From Ectobius pallidus (taxonomy: Eukaryota; Arthropoda; Insecta; Blattodea; Ectobiidae), in assembly GCA_964059195.1 (NCBI GenBank), contig CAXKWD010000001.1, forward strand, positions 217,070,484 to 217,134,483: 64,000 bases of DNA, written 5' to 3'. Both the position numbers and the translations under genes were made by a program. Positions 1-10,890 of this stretch are shown piece by piece (position 1 is the stretch's first letter; each line of letters opens with the position of its first letter). The notes below the pieces were generated by a model that saw nothing but the letters and a program-made list of their open reading frames with translations, did not search any database and was not told where the DNA came from.

Positions 1-382
1 TGAGTGAAAAACTGGCAAAAAACGTGCATTTTTTTGCGTTTTCAAAACATAAGTTTTCAGTTATACATTTCAATGTCAAATCAATTACAGTTGGCTTTGG
101 CTATTTTTGTCAAACCTTGAAAACAAAACTTTCGCGATCGCTTGGATGTTGTAAGCCCTAAATATGGTCAAACGTTGTTTTATTTGGACGAATCTCACTA
201 TACAGAGGTTTTCTTGGCCAAGAAACTCGAATCTGAGGTCGCTTTTACCAGTCGATGCTATCTGATCGTGGTATGTAGTCCATGCGATTTAGGTGTTAAT
301 AAATGTAATGATTTAACTATTATGCTCTTAATTTTTAATTATTGTAATAATTATCGCGGGCGAAGCCGCGGGCACATGCTAG
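1..382 (+). mobile_element. Helitron-2, 3' part (non-autonomous)
   Basis: The window opens inside this element. It ends with a GC-rich hairpin (CGCGG, loop, CCGCG at 355-370) about 10 bases before a terminal CTAG at 379-382, followed by T. Hairpin plus CTRR end inserted before T is the standard Helitron 3' terminus. The sequence from base 1 onward (tgagtgaaaaactggc...) also occurs inside the fuller copy at 44934-45812, which confirms family and orientation. No Rep/helicase coding is visible, so this is a non-autonomous copy. Its 5' end lies outside the window. Confidence 0.8.
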
Positions 383-562
383 TATTTCAATAAATAAGTA
401 CACCTATCAAAAATCATTGATTTATTACTGACACAGGGTTCGTATCTAGAAACTGTAAAAAGTTTAAGTGCCTTGCTTTAGTAGTATTTGAGGAAAGGTA
501 CATTATAGTTAACATTGCACAAACGGGCTATTCCGCTTTCCCTTAAATTATTACCGTCTTAA

Positions 563-1652
563 GGGCCCTGTTTCATAGAACTTGCTAATAATATTAGTTA
601 TTAATATTAGAACTCATAATATTATTTATTAGTTATCAAAATCTTGTTTCATAGAGATATGAACACTACTCACAAAATCTCTTCACTAATATTATTAGTT
701 CGTTAGTCAGCAGATTGATTTGGAGGTTATAGGCCTATCTGGATTCTTGTTTGTGTTTTTGTTCTTTTGTCAATACTATTTCAAAGCAGCACGGCCTACA
801 TATATCTTCATAAGTGTAACAAATAACAACTAGCTCTAAGAAATTGACAAATCTGCCAGGCACTTATTCAAGATAGCAGTAGGCTTATGTACTAAAATCT
901 AACCTCAAATCCCAAAAACTTATGAGAAAAATTCCTTTGATAGCGTATGTAAGCTTTTTCTAAATTGATAAATAAATCAGAGTGATTCATTTTCCACAGT
1001 TTTAGGATCACGAAATCTGAATTACATGGGTTTCAGAATAACTTATGGGTCCAAAAACACTTACAGAAAAATACCTATTATTTTCAGTAAATTGTGTTAG
1101 CCTAATTCAGTAGTGTATGAAACAGTTTACTAATAATATTAGCAATATTTACCAATAATTCTAGAGTGATAGGGAAAAAGTGAATAAGTCAAAAAACCAA
1201 CAATTTATTTCCACAGCATTGTTACAATATTTAGTTCAGCCCACCCAGATATTTTTACTCAGCATAAGATAGTACGTACTGTCTGACTGTGAGCTGAAGG
1301 CCGAGCTGGTGGCATAGTGGGGGAAAGACATAGACAGTAAATGCAAGCGCATGGTAAGGTAGTGGGGGAACGCTAGCTCGGCCTTCAGCTCGCAGCCAAA
1401 CAGTAAAAATATCTGGGTGGGCTGAACTAGATATTGTAACAATGTTGTGGAAATAAATTGTTTTTGTCTCTCCTGGAACTTACGTTTTTTGACTTATTCG
1501 CTTTTTCCCTATCACTCTAGAATTTAGAGCCATGAACTCATAACTAATATTATTAGAAAATATTCTTATGAAACAGAAGACTAATGATAATAGTTAATAT
1601 TATTATGTATTTGCTGATGATATGACTGTAAAAGATCTATGAAACAGGGCCC
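563..1652. mobile_element. 1.09-kb foldback DNA element
   Basis: Ends are inverted: GGGCCCTGTTTCATAGA at 563 and TCTATGAAACAGGGCCC ending at 1652. Inner parts of the two halves (ctaataatatta-type motifs) are also inversely related, so the whole element can fold on itself. No target duplication is obvious. No transposase is encoded. The superfamily is unknown. Confidence 0.65.
1158..1523. repeat. Nested palindrome inside the foldback element
   Basis: The left arm starts with ttctagagtgataggg and the right arm ends with its reverse complement near 1523. Further in, a stretch containing cagcccacccagatattttt (about 1237-1257) is repeated inversely near 1404-1424, and gagctgaaggccgagct (near 1291) pairs with agctcggccttcagctc (near 1375). 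The centre is a GC-richer loop of about 70 bases. Confidence 0.7.
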
Positions 1653-2493
1653 AGATCTTCTGGCGGAAGGCTCCACAAAATATATTATAATAGCTAAGAA
1701 AACTTCTGAAGATGTATCTTTTGAAGAGACACAATTGTACTAGATATCATTAGCACTAGGGCACGGTTACAAATGGTAATGTTCTAGCTTCAGAGTTGAA
1801 AAAGAGAACACGGAAATGTGGCCTTTGATACATAAAACTTCTTTTGATACCACGCAATAAGATTGCTTAAAAAGTTAAAATTCCCAAGATAACCAGCGAG
1901 AATGATATAGCAGGCAAAGAGCGTAGGCGGGGGAAAAAAAGAGACAGTTGACTGTGAATGATGAAGGCAGAGGTTACATCTAAAGCGTTGTTTTGTCCCA
2001 AGTCAAGCAACCGTGAAATTTTTAATGGACGTTTTCGTCTTTCTTCTTCTTTTATCCTGATGCTTTAAGGGACGACATATTGTTGGTTCCTCTATTTCTC
2101 ATAGCTGAAGGAAAAACTGCAATATTATCTGCGAGGAAAATTGTTGCTGGTCACCACGCGAACAAATGCTAAGCGCTTAACAATGACAGCACTTTCAAAT
2201 GTCAACACAAACATCTCAGCCTCGTTTCAAGAGTTTAGATTGTCATTTGATGATCCTCAGTTTACGAAATTAATGTCTTTCAAGAAGGATGTTTACGATA
2301 AAACCGAAATAGCGTAGAAAGTAGAAAGTATCTAAGTAAGTTTCACTTTTGATTTGATAGTGAAGATTAGTGATGTTCAGTTGTAAATAAAAAGTAAATT
2401 GCGAGGGTTATTCATAAAGAATTGAGCAAGTTTGTATTATTTATCAACCCACCATTACACATAGAGAACAACAAAAATGAATTTGTATTTCCA

Positions 2494-2494
<1 letters not shown>
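1653..2494. other. AT-rich DNA, nothing recognised
   Basis: No open frame, no tRNA-like motif and no inverted repeat that I could match to other parts of the window. Confidence 0.6.

Positions 2495-2524
<30 letters not shown>
2495..2524. repeat. (ATT)n microsatellite
   Basis: About ten uninterrupted ATT units. Confidence 0.95.
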
Positions 2525-2525
<1 letters not shown>

Positions 2526-2639
2526 AGAAATTAAATACAAGGATAGATATTGTAATTCTTAAATCCATAATATATCTCATGCGAAACATTAGTTTGTCTT
2601 AAATTTGTAGTTTAATTATGGAAAATTACCCAAAACTTA

Positions 2640-3225
2640 AGAACAAAATATCAATAAATTTACCATTATTACTTATAACTAGTTTTTTAAAGTAATGAAT
2701 TGCTAAAAACAATTTATTGGATGACTGCGTTATATATCAATTTACAGTAAAAATTATTCTTATTTTGTTACTAAAGAAGTAAGTAGGTCCACCGCTGTGG
2801 CTCAGGGGATGCGTTCAATCCTCTCACGCAGCGGGCCCGGGTTCGATTCCTGGTCGGGACAAGTTACCTAAGTGGGGGTTTTTCCGGGGTTTTTCCTCAA
2901 CTTTGAGAAAAATGTCGGGTAACTTTAGGCCCTTGTGGTTCCCGGATATCATCTGGCCGTCATTATCATCTTCATCCCATCCTCGCCTTGTTTGGAGAGA
3001 GTGTGTGTGTGAATGGTGTGTCTCGTCCTATGTGTTCGTGTTGTCTCGGAGGTGGCCCCGGCATTGGGCTGATCACTCATCCGGGGAGGCCCTCCATGTC
3101 CTTGTCTGGTCAAAAAAGTATGTATGTGATCCAAAGATAATCCCTCTCCCGACAGGTCGCGGCCCTGTAAGGCCCGGGCGGCTTGGGTCGCTTAAATCCT
3201 AAAAGGGAGAGGTGAAACTACGATA

Positions 3226-3257
<32 letters not shown>

Positions 3258-3425
3258 AAAGAAAGAAGTAAGTAAATTTATACTACTTAAACGCCCTTAG
3301 CGAAAAATAAATTCTTTCTGAACTGGCATGCCCATCAAATTGCCCCTAGCAAATATGTGCCATTTAAAAAGAAAAAAAATCTTTATTGCTACAAGACAAA
3401 CTTCTGTGGTGTTTAGAATAAACCT
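2640..3425. repeat. Dispersed repeat, split by SINE-B
   Basis: Bases 2640-2785 and 3275-3425 together match 36545-36845 (shared landmarks: ttattttgttactaaa, aaaataaattctttc/g, aactggcatgc, atgtgccatttaaaaag). The 36.7-kb copy lacks the SINE and therefore shows the empty site. Origin unknown, non-coding. Confidence 0.75.
2786..3261 (+). mobile_element. SINE-B, tRNA-derived, (GAAA)n tail
   Basis: The head carries an A-box-like gtggctcagggg near 2795 and a perfect Pol III B box GGTTCGATTCC near 2842. The body is GC-rich and the element ends in a (GAAA)n tail at about 3228-3261. The duplication AAAGAAGTAAGTA flanks it (2773-2785 and 3262-3274), and the related sequence at 36.7 kb has a single AAATAAGTATGTA at this place. 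Length and structure fit an LINE-mobilised tRNA SINE. Open frames across it are incidental. Confidence 0.9.
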
Positions 3426-4690
3426 GAATTAAAATGAACTTACGAAAACTTGGCGGAGATTCTCAAAGCAAACGATTGTCTGTTGTCTGAAAGTAAAGAT
3501 TTGTACATGGGAAAATCCCTCTCTATGTCCACTGAAACATGACCCAAAATGCCGAGAATCACATAAAATTCCATAAAAATTACCTCTATCTTGAAAATGA
3601 CGAACAATACTAAATAAAGCAAAATAATGCAAAAGCAAATTGGCCTTATTTAATCAATTATTTCATTATACACATTTATATATGTTTTAACCTTCATATA
3701 AAAAAGATGCAAAATCATCAAATGCCTTGCCCTACTTATTACTATTAGACTATTACTGCTATTATTAGCGGAAAACGTAGCAAGTGAGAATATGACCACC
3801 AGGGACAAATTGTATAAATTTCATTACAAAACTTAAGATCAATGCAACAAATTGTTACGATCAATTCCGAAAACATTAGGCCATGTACTGTCAATTATTG
3901 TACAGCCTGTTCTCAAAATATCGAACATTTTATCCAAATATACTGTAAATCTTTTAATTATGTTCAGAATACTTAAATTCTATCAGAAATATGCTTTTAA
4001 AATGTGTCAAATTAACATAATATGCACCAATACTTTAATACCAAGCATATGTTGGCGCATTATCGGAAAACTAACACAATATGCAAAAATATGCAAAATG
4101 GAACTATGAAATATCTGTTATTTCTTTCAAGTATTATACATGCATATAATAAAGTGCATTATTTTAAAATATGACTTTTGATAAACTTCCTAATCATTAT
4201 CGTCATCGTCATTAGTATTAGTCTATAACTATTATCCTGTGCGGAAAACGCAGCAAGTGATAATGTGACCACCCGGGAATATTATTTTTAGCTACTGGAG
4301 ACAAAAACTATTACACACTGGGATATAAGGGCCCCATACGAGGCTGCAAGGTGGATGTGTTAATCCAGGTAATTCCCGGTGCCCGCGTCGTGCCCTGGTG
4401 TAGGCGGAACGCACTATAAATAAGTGAAGATCGTTCTTCTTGGCTGTGAGATTTATCACGGCCACTAAGCCGCCCTCAGCTTCCAGCGTTTATTAACCTC
4501 CGCCATTACCCGGCATTCCTTGCGAATTAATGTCCCTCCCTTTTAGTTGGACCTTAGAAACCCCATGGCCAGTATAGGTAGAATGATATCTCATGTGAAG
4601 AAACCAACTTCAACGTCTCCAGTGGCCGAGATATCAAGACAAGCTGTGGCGTGTCTCATAAAATTTCTAATTACCACTTTTTATTTTAAA
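3426..4690. other. Intergenic DNA with a 60-bp direct repeat
   Basis: About 3745-3806 and 4219-4278 are direct copies of one motif (landmarks gcggaaaacg, agcaagtga, tgaccacc), 474 bases apart. From 4330 to 4660 the sequence is markedly GC-richer than its surroundings but has no long frame and no recognised protein. I cannot assign it. Confidence 0.5.
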
Positions 4691-4750
4691 CTAGCTTAAA
4701 AGGCACGACGTCGATCGGGTTTTGTATTTTGTAAATTCGAAAATAACTTT
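4691..4750 (-). mobile_element. Helitron-1 3' end fragment (minus)
   Basis: CTAGCTTAAAAGGC at 4691 followed by a decayed CGTCGATCGGGTTTTGTATT is the reverse complement of the 3' end of the Helitron-1 copies at 9700, 44078, 58403 and 60290. The element breaks off after about 60 bases into a different repeat. Confidence 0.65.
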
Positions 4751-5200
4751 TTGCACCACGTAACTAATTAGTGGTACTTACGAATAATGTTGCCGTGGAT
4801 CGCAACTTGAAATTTCCACATGCGATCTGGTTGCTATGAAAACAAAAAAAATCTCAGTGCTGTAAAAATTACAAAAAGTACAAGTGCCGTAAGTAAAACT
4901 ATCATAATACAAGCCTTTATCGATGGCCGGAACCAAGGCCCTCCCAGTTTGTGGCGGCTTTAACAGGACAAATATAACAACCAACACATGCTAATCACTT
5001 TCCAAAATATAACATCCATCTTCAATAGTGTATAAACATAATATTTTCAGCTAATAGTCTATCTCAATTAATATAATTAAATTGATATAAATAATAATCG
5101 TGCAAAAAATAGAATGCAATACTCGTTCCGTAAGCGCATAACGGATCTCGGAAAATGAAAAAAAACTCTTTCCTCGATCCGTATGCACCGTAAGCACCTC
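4744..5200. repeat. Dispersed repeat, inverse of 54670-55165
   Basis: About 450 bases match the 54.7-55.2 kb region in reverse orientation, including cgtaagtaccactgattagt-type sequence, a decayed ttgcatgctat motif and the gatccgttatgcg/cgcataacggatc hairpin. The ends of the inner part are inverted (TTTTTGCACCACG near 4749, ATCGTGCAAAAAAT near 5097), which suggests a TIR element. No coding. Confidence 0.7.
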
Positions 5201-5231
5201 AGAAAACTATAAATATAGCTTTTTATGGCTT

Positions 5232-5700
5232 ATAGCAGATCCCTGCTGCTTCGCCCACGATAATTAATCGAAAGATTAACAATTAAGAGCAAAATAATTA
5301 AAATATTATATTTATTAACACTTTACACGGGAATCATTCATAGGTCTAAACTAAACGATTGATAGGCCTAATTAATGAAGCAGCTATAAATCCGGCTTTG
5401 AAGTGAATTCCACGATTAGAAAGCGCAGCATGGGAAGAATAACCTCAGATTCGAGTTACCTGGCCCAGAAAACCCTTGCATAGTGAGTGTCGTCTAAATC
5501 GAACAATGTTTACGCATTGAGACCTGTATTCATTATCCCTCTTCCGTCTAGGTTGAAAATTTCAGATATCTGCGTGCCTTGACATTATAAACAAATGAAT
5601 CGACAAGAGTGGGCTTACAACATTCAAGCGATCGCGATGTTTTTATTTCCAAGGTATGACAAAAATAGACAAAGCCATCTGCAACTGATTCATGAGGTAA
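5232..5700 (-). mobile_element. Helitron-2 3' fragment (minus)
   Basis: Reading the minus strand gives the gggcgaagc hairpin region, taattatcgtgggcgaag, then cattaattaggc and agcgcttt motifs shared with 45480-45812. The terminal CTAG is decayed to TATAG. The inner boundary near 5700 is approximate. Confidence 0.65.
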
Positions 5701-5842
5701 TTAAGCAAACCAATATAGGAAATATACTCGGAAATCAATCTCAATTTATTTAAAAAGTTTTCTCTTTCAATAAAAATCTGACGTGAAACATATAACTTCC
5801 TCTGCCCAAATAAAAGTTTGCTTCTTAGTATAATATATCATA

Positions 5843-6550
5843 CTAGTTTAAAAGGTGGTACGCCGTAGCGTAGTGGTTGAGGCGCTGCGCTACAAACCGG
5901 AAGGTCGCGGGTTCGATTCCCGATGAGGTCGTTGAGATTTTTCAATTGGCCTAATCCTTCTGGTGGCACTATGGCCCTGGGGTCGACTCAGCCTCTAACA
6001 GAAATGAGTACCAGGAGCAATCCTGGGGGTAAAGGCGGCCGGTGCGTAAGGCTGACAACCTTACCACCTTCATGTGCCGAATGTCCAAAATCTGGGAGCC
6101 TCAACCTCCTGGAACCCTCTGGGCCTCCATGGCCTGTACAGGGATCACTTCACTTTACTAGTTTAAAAGGCCCGGCGTCGCTCGGGTTTTGTATTTTGAC
6201 ACTCGAAATTAACTTATCAAGGACTTTCAATTTTCAAATGTAGCATTCTGAAAATGCTGTCCCTGTTGTATGAACAATTATTCTACATCGAAATGTGAAG
6301 TGAGAAAATGGTATTCCCCATGTTCAAGGCAGAGAAAGTTATGTGACTGCATCACATTATGCATTATTTTCGAGGATTTCATTTTCAATATTTATTTACA
6401 GCAATGAATTCCATCGATATCTTCTCTAATTTGTCGAAGTCCCGTATCATTTATTTCCAAAGCTACCTGTGACCACTGCCAACAATACATGACAACTGTA
6501 CATGGAATTTGATTTGGATGTGTTAATTCTATGTAAAAAGGTATTTCGTA
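5843..6550 (-). mobile_element. Divergent Helitron-1 copy (minus), split by SINE-A
   Basis: CTAGTTTAAAAGG at 5843 and again after the SINE (the second copy belongs to the SINE's target duplication) leads into cccggcgtcgctcgggttttg, the reverse complement of the Helitron-1 3' hairpin. Bases 6280-6430 keep the gagaaagttatgtgactgcat region seen near 10100. The 5' end is not found, so 6550 is approximate. Confidence 0.65.
5856..6155 (+). mobile_element. SINE-A, tRNA-derived
   Basis: The head contains gtagcgtagtggttgaggcg (A box) and GGTTCGATTCC (B box) near 5909. The body is the same as 22146-22421 and 31816-32074 (tggtggcactatggcc, accttaccaccttcatgtgc). Flanking direct repeats TACTAGTTTAAAAGG at 5841-5855 and 6156-6170 fix both boundaries. 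It inserted into a minus-strand Helitron-1 three prime end, so it is younger than that Helitron. Confidence 0.92.
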
Positions 6551-7344
6551 TCCTCAAAAACATTTGATTTTTGACAATTGAAATCAATTTGGGTTCATTT
6601 TTTAATTATTATTATTATTCTTTCGAAGTCTTATGTTATGGAATAACTGCAAAGCCGATGCTATGCGCAAACTGAAGGGTCAATTAATAATAAAAAAATA
6701 CCTATCTATATTAATAAATGTGGAATTATTCAATTTTTTCCCACACATACCTGTTTTCAATTTCTTGTACCCTTGGGCGAATATGTAGATTGCTATGGCT
6801 GAGTATCTCCTTGCCTTTGATGGAAGATTACTTCATTAAACTAGCCAATTGTATTTTCCAAGAGCTATGTTCAGTAAACACTTTTCATGGATGGAATACG
6901 GAACAATCACTCATCCATTTAACCTTTAAATGCATAATGTATCTGACTTCAATATACTCATATTATGTGCTTTTACAATGGGAAAGAGTAAGATTTTCGG
7001 TATAGGGTACAAGACATCATTGTATTATTGTGTTAACTGTTTTCTGTGCAGTCCGGCACCGATTTATAATTTGAGTCTTGCAATACGTTTACATAATTCA
7101 ATTTCCATAATTAATTCTTGGTTGAAACCATGGGGGTGAAAGTAACATTAAAAGAATAGCAACTGCTCATAAGTTCACTGCCCGACCGGTTGGTTCACTG
7201 TGACTGCTATTGCCATGGCGGCAGGTTTGTTACGAAACATGTGACAGCAATATACGAAAAGGTGTAATATCTGGGTTTTTTCTGCAGTGATCTGTATGCA
7301 TTAGTGTTTGTAAAAAAAGGAGATATAATGAACATATTATAAAC
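6551..7344. other. Intergenic DNA with a dispersed motif
   Basis: Mostly AT-rich and unassigned. About 7026-7190 shares the phrase gtgttaactgttttctgtgcagtccg and a following gggggtgaaagtaa region with 55190-55470, and the first phrase alone with 34943, 50432, 51483 and (minus) 63755. This looks like an old dispersed element. Confidence 0.5.
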
Positions 7345-7762
7345 ATGTCAAGTAGCGAAGGTAAGTTAAAATACATTAACTACTTAAAACAATCCTGAAT
7401 TAATATTTATTCCATGTTCTACGAATTATTAAGATTAATGTTTCGTATTCTTTGTTTCAGAAACGAGTAAAATATTCCTGTAATTTCCCTGGCTGCGAAA
7501 GTAAATACTTCAGTATGAAATCCAGCGTGAACTACAAAAACAAACATTTCTACAGGTTTCCCAAAAAATCAAACGTGAACCAACTGAAACAGCGGAAACG
7601 TTAGTTCAATCTAGATGATAATGTGAATTGTGATAATTATTTCATGTGTGAAGACCACTTCCTGGAGAAAGATTTCGTTAACCATACTAGACATAGGTTA
7701 AATTACGAAGCTATCGCAAAGCAGCTGGGACTCGTGATTTACAGAGATCTAACCCTTGTGAG
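7345..7762 (+). pseudogene. THAP-domain exon, broken by an in-frame stop
   Basis: A candidate first exon (ATG at 7345, MSSSE) ends at a consensus donor GTAAGT at 7361. A pyrimidine-rich acceptor ends with CAG at 7460. Translating from 7461 gives KRVKYSCNFPGCESKYF, then a FYRFPKKSN motif, and after the break CEDHFLEKDF. The zinc ligands are spaced C-X4-C-X50-C-X2-H (codons 7, 12, 63, 66), as in THAP DNA-binding domains. Codon 48 is TAG where the context (RKR-stop-FN) suggests a lost tryptophan. The exon 1 phase also does not join the THAP frame as written. No other THAP-protein exons are visible nearby, so it may be a retro-copied, transposon-borne or dead host exon. Confidence 0.65.
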
Positions 7763-7763
7763 T

Positions 7764-7933
7764 TCTAGGCCGGTATTCATAGTCGCAATAAGTCGTACTT
7801 ATATCCAAGTCGAACTTTAATCTCGTCTTAAGTTGAGTTTCTGACACAAACAAGTCGGACTTAAGTTATGACGTAGTTACTTTATAAAGTCAGACTTGAC
7901 AAAGTCGAGCTTATTGCTATTCATAGTCACTAA
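7764..7933. repeat. Short MITE-like repeat with aagtcg motifs
   Basis: It starts ggccggtattcatagtcgcaataag and near its end has gagcttattgctattcatagtc, so part of the end sequence is inverted and part repeated directly. The opening motif ggccggtattcatagt recurs at 20836. Boundaries and class are uncertain. Confidence 0.4.
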
Positions 7934-8876
7934 AGTACGACTTATTTCTCGAAATTAGTTTTAATAAATTTATTTCAATAACCAAGGATGTATCTTTTTT
8001 ATTATAAAGTCATCTAAAGTCATACATATTTCAGCAATCACCAAGCCTTGTATGTTGTACGTTGTGAGTCGCAGAAATACTAGAAGATATTCTACACTAC
8101 GGTTTGTATAAGATCTGATGCATATTATTTGCACATTATTATTTTTCCTTATTTAAGGTATTATCATTTAGTGCATTTTGTGATTAATGAATTTAAAAAT
8201 AATTGTTTGTATCACTATAGCCTGTTAGTATTGGTGGGCTATGGTTTTACAAAATTAAGAATGTATTTTCATTGTAGTCAAAATTAGTATTTGTTTTCTG
8301 GCCTCCAAAATTTAAGCCACGGGCCACGGGTTGAAGACCACTGGTGTATCATAACTACTATCTCTACTGAGTTTCGCGATGCGTTTTTGTTGCTAGGATA
8401 TCCGACGCTATCTTTGAGCGTGATAAATATTATTTTAAGTTACTTTGGGAAACAAAACACAGTCTGGCGATGACACAATATAATTTGTCACACTCTTTCT
8501 TCTTTTGTTTTATACCCGTGGTCAAGCAAAGCGGTCAACAACTCCAGATTTATGAAATTAATGTGCTAAGTTGCTATCTTTTGCAGAATACATATAACGG
8601 ATATAACTGCACTAGAGATAAGGCACAAGTTCTCGGATCTCTTAGACTATGTACTATAGTAAAAATTTTCTAGCTGCGAATAATTTTAACGACTATTTTT
8701 CTCATGAACCAGTGACCAAACCAGTATAACAATAGGACTATGTGGAATTTCAATTGGCTTTTATATAGTGTTAGAGGAGTGAAATAACGGAAAATACGAA
8801 AGTTAAGTTTTTCTGCAAAATATAGGAATTTACACATGAAGTTAAAATTACTCTAACTTATGATAGATTAAAGATA
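7934..8876. other. AT-rich DNA with a solitary hAT-like end
   Basis: Bases 8315-8346 (gccacgggccacgggttgaagaccactg) are the inverse of 60176-60204 and resemble the CAGTGGT...CAACC terminal repeat type of some hAT elements. I found no partner end or 8-bp duplication. The rest is unassigned. Confidence 0.45.
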
Positions 8877-8878
8877 TA

Positions 8879-9496
8879 CAGGGTGTTAATGAATAACACC
8901 GAAATATTTTACCTGTGTATAGAGGGGACATAGACAAGCAACTTTTATTAGGACATTTTTGTTCTATGACGTAAAATGTGTATGCTACAGGGCATTAAAG
9001 TCCTTAAAATTTGGTGCTCATAACTCAATAATTGAGCGAAATAGGGTTAAAATTTTCATTATATTGACTTCATGCCTTCCTAGTGATCGATAAAAACCTG
9101 ATTTTTAATAATTCATCAACAGCTATATCATAATTTAGAATTTTCATAATCTGCAAATTTTACTGACTAATCACATGGTTGCCCGCCACTGCATTATGTT
9201 TTTATTCCTAATTCCAGACCTAACAAAAATGTTTCGTTTGTCTTTTTTTCCCTCAGAGTTGTAAGATATCGATCGTCATTTTTTACAATTTTCCCGACCA
9301 CTACACAATATTCACTGTTCCTTTGTTTCCCATCATTTCAAGTATTAGAAGTCAGTGGCGTGCATATCCTTGGGAGATTTTATGTTATAACAGGAAGAAT
9401 TGAATCCATAGAGCAAAAATTTCCTAATAAAAGTTGCTTGTCTATGTCCCCTCTATACACAGGTAAAATATTTCGGTGTTATTCATTAACACTCTG
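8879..9496. mobile_element. MITE-1, 618 bp, TA target
   Basis: Terminal inverted repeats begin CAGGGTGTTAATGAATAACA and extend about 80 bases. The element is flanked by TA on both sides (8877-8878 and 9497-9498). A second full copy of the same length sits in the opposite orientation at 41275-41892, and a truncated one at 63303. TA flanks and CAGGGTG ends point to a Tc1/mariner-type non-autonomous element. No coding. Confidence 0.88.
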
Positions 9497-9699
9497 TATA
9501 GTAAAATAACATGTATTCTTGAAGAAAATTTAATGCTCTACTTCTTATCTTATGCTATTTTCGTAGGACAAAGGGCCAAAGAGTTAGAAGGTAAAATATG
9601 GCAAAAATGAATGGGATCAATCTTGTTGTTAATTTTGTCAGCTTTAATTTTGTATAGACTACTACGCTATGGCGTTCTCCCACCCCTCCCAAAACTTTA

Positions 9700-10563
9700 T
9701 CTCTATATATATAAAAGGCTTTGTCCTGACTGACTGAATGAATGACTGACTGACTGATTGACTGAATGACAGGAATCAACGTACAGCCTAAACTATAACA
9801 GGTAGAGACTTGGAATTTTGACAGTACCTTCGTTTCATAATGTAGGTGCTCACTAAGAAAGGATTTTGAAAAATTCTGATTCTAAATGCCAAAAATTAAA
9901 TGTTTTTGAAAATACTTAATCCCTTTTTACATAGAATTATCAATTCCAAATCACAGAAGATATTGTTGCCAAAAGGTATCAGGTGGCTTGGAAAAAACAA
10001 TTGAAATGCACTTTTGACAAATAAGAGAAGTTATCAAAATAATTCATGTTATAAATAAATATTACAGAATGAAATCCACTAAAATAATGGAATCACATAA
10101 CTTTCTCTACCCTGGACATACAGAAAACAAAACGAGGTATGGTAATGTGTATATTATTATATTATATCGCAGGTTTTTGGAGAGAAAAGTATGAAAGTGA
10201 TAATGCTTTCTGTTTAATTTCATCCCCATAACGACTTTATGGTAACATAAGAGTGGGAAATTTTCCGCCTCGATATTACAATTTTATGTTACAGGAATTT
10301 CTGTTTCTTCTTATTTAAACCTCTACCAGGCTTGCTGTGGACTGTACAAGCGATGGGATGCAACATTCTATATCCTCTATGAGCCATAAAAAAATATATC
10401 AAGCGTTTTCTGAGGGAATAGTTGGAGTGTAATAAGTCGTTCTTCCTATTTCAAATTATAAATGCCTATATAAGGACCTAGAATTTAAAATTGAAAATCC
10501 TTCATAAGCTAATTTCCAATTACAAAATACAAAACCCGGGCGACGCCGGGTCTTTTAAGCTAG
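9700..10563 (+). mobile_element. Helitron-1 copy A
   Basis: It starts TCTCTATATATATAAAAGGC after an A (9699) and ends with the hairpin CCCGGGCGACGCCGGG followed by ttttaagCTAG and a T (10564). This is the canonical A^T-inserted Helitron arrangement. An internal (GACT/GAAT)n run near 9728-9770 is shared by all copies. No Rep-helicase frame, so non-autonomous. Copies B, C and D are at 44078, 58403 and 60290. Confidence 0.92.
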
Positions 10564-10617
10564 TCACTTATATACAATAGTAAATGTAATGTTTTAGAAG
10601 TGAAACAAAGAAAACAA

Positions 10618-10890
10618 TACCGAGCGAGGTGGCAGAGATGGTAACTGCTTGGACTCGGGATCGGGAGGTACCAGGTTCAAATCCCGTGGCCGGCCAATTT
10701 GACATAGGTTTCATCCTGTATCATGTCCATTTAAAGGTAATACCGTTTGAAATTTACTCCATTAAGTACATCGACAACAGAAACAATTGACAAGCAATAG
10801 TTCCATGGCCTCCTACTGTACAGACACAGATCCCGAACTCCTGATATAGACTCGAAGCTAAAGAGTATAAACACAGCTTCAATAATAAAA
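10618..10890 (+). mobile_element. SINE-D, tRNA-derived
   Basis: The head reads accgagcgaggtggcagaga (A-box region) with a B-box-like GGTTCAAATCC near 10673, a body with tccatggcctcc and a short A-rich tail (caataataaaaaaaa). A 5' part of the same family is at 12057 and a minus-strand body fragment at 41116. No clear target duplication was found. Confidence 0.75.
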
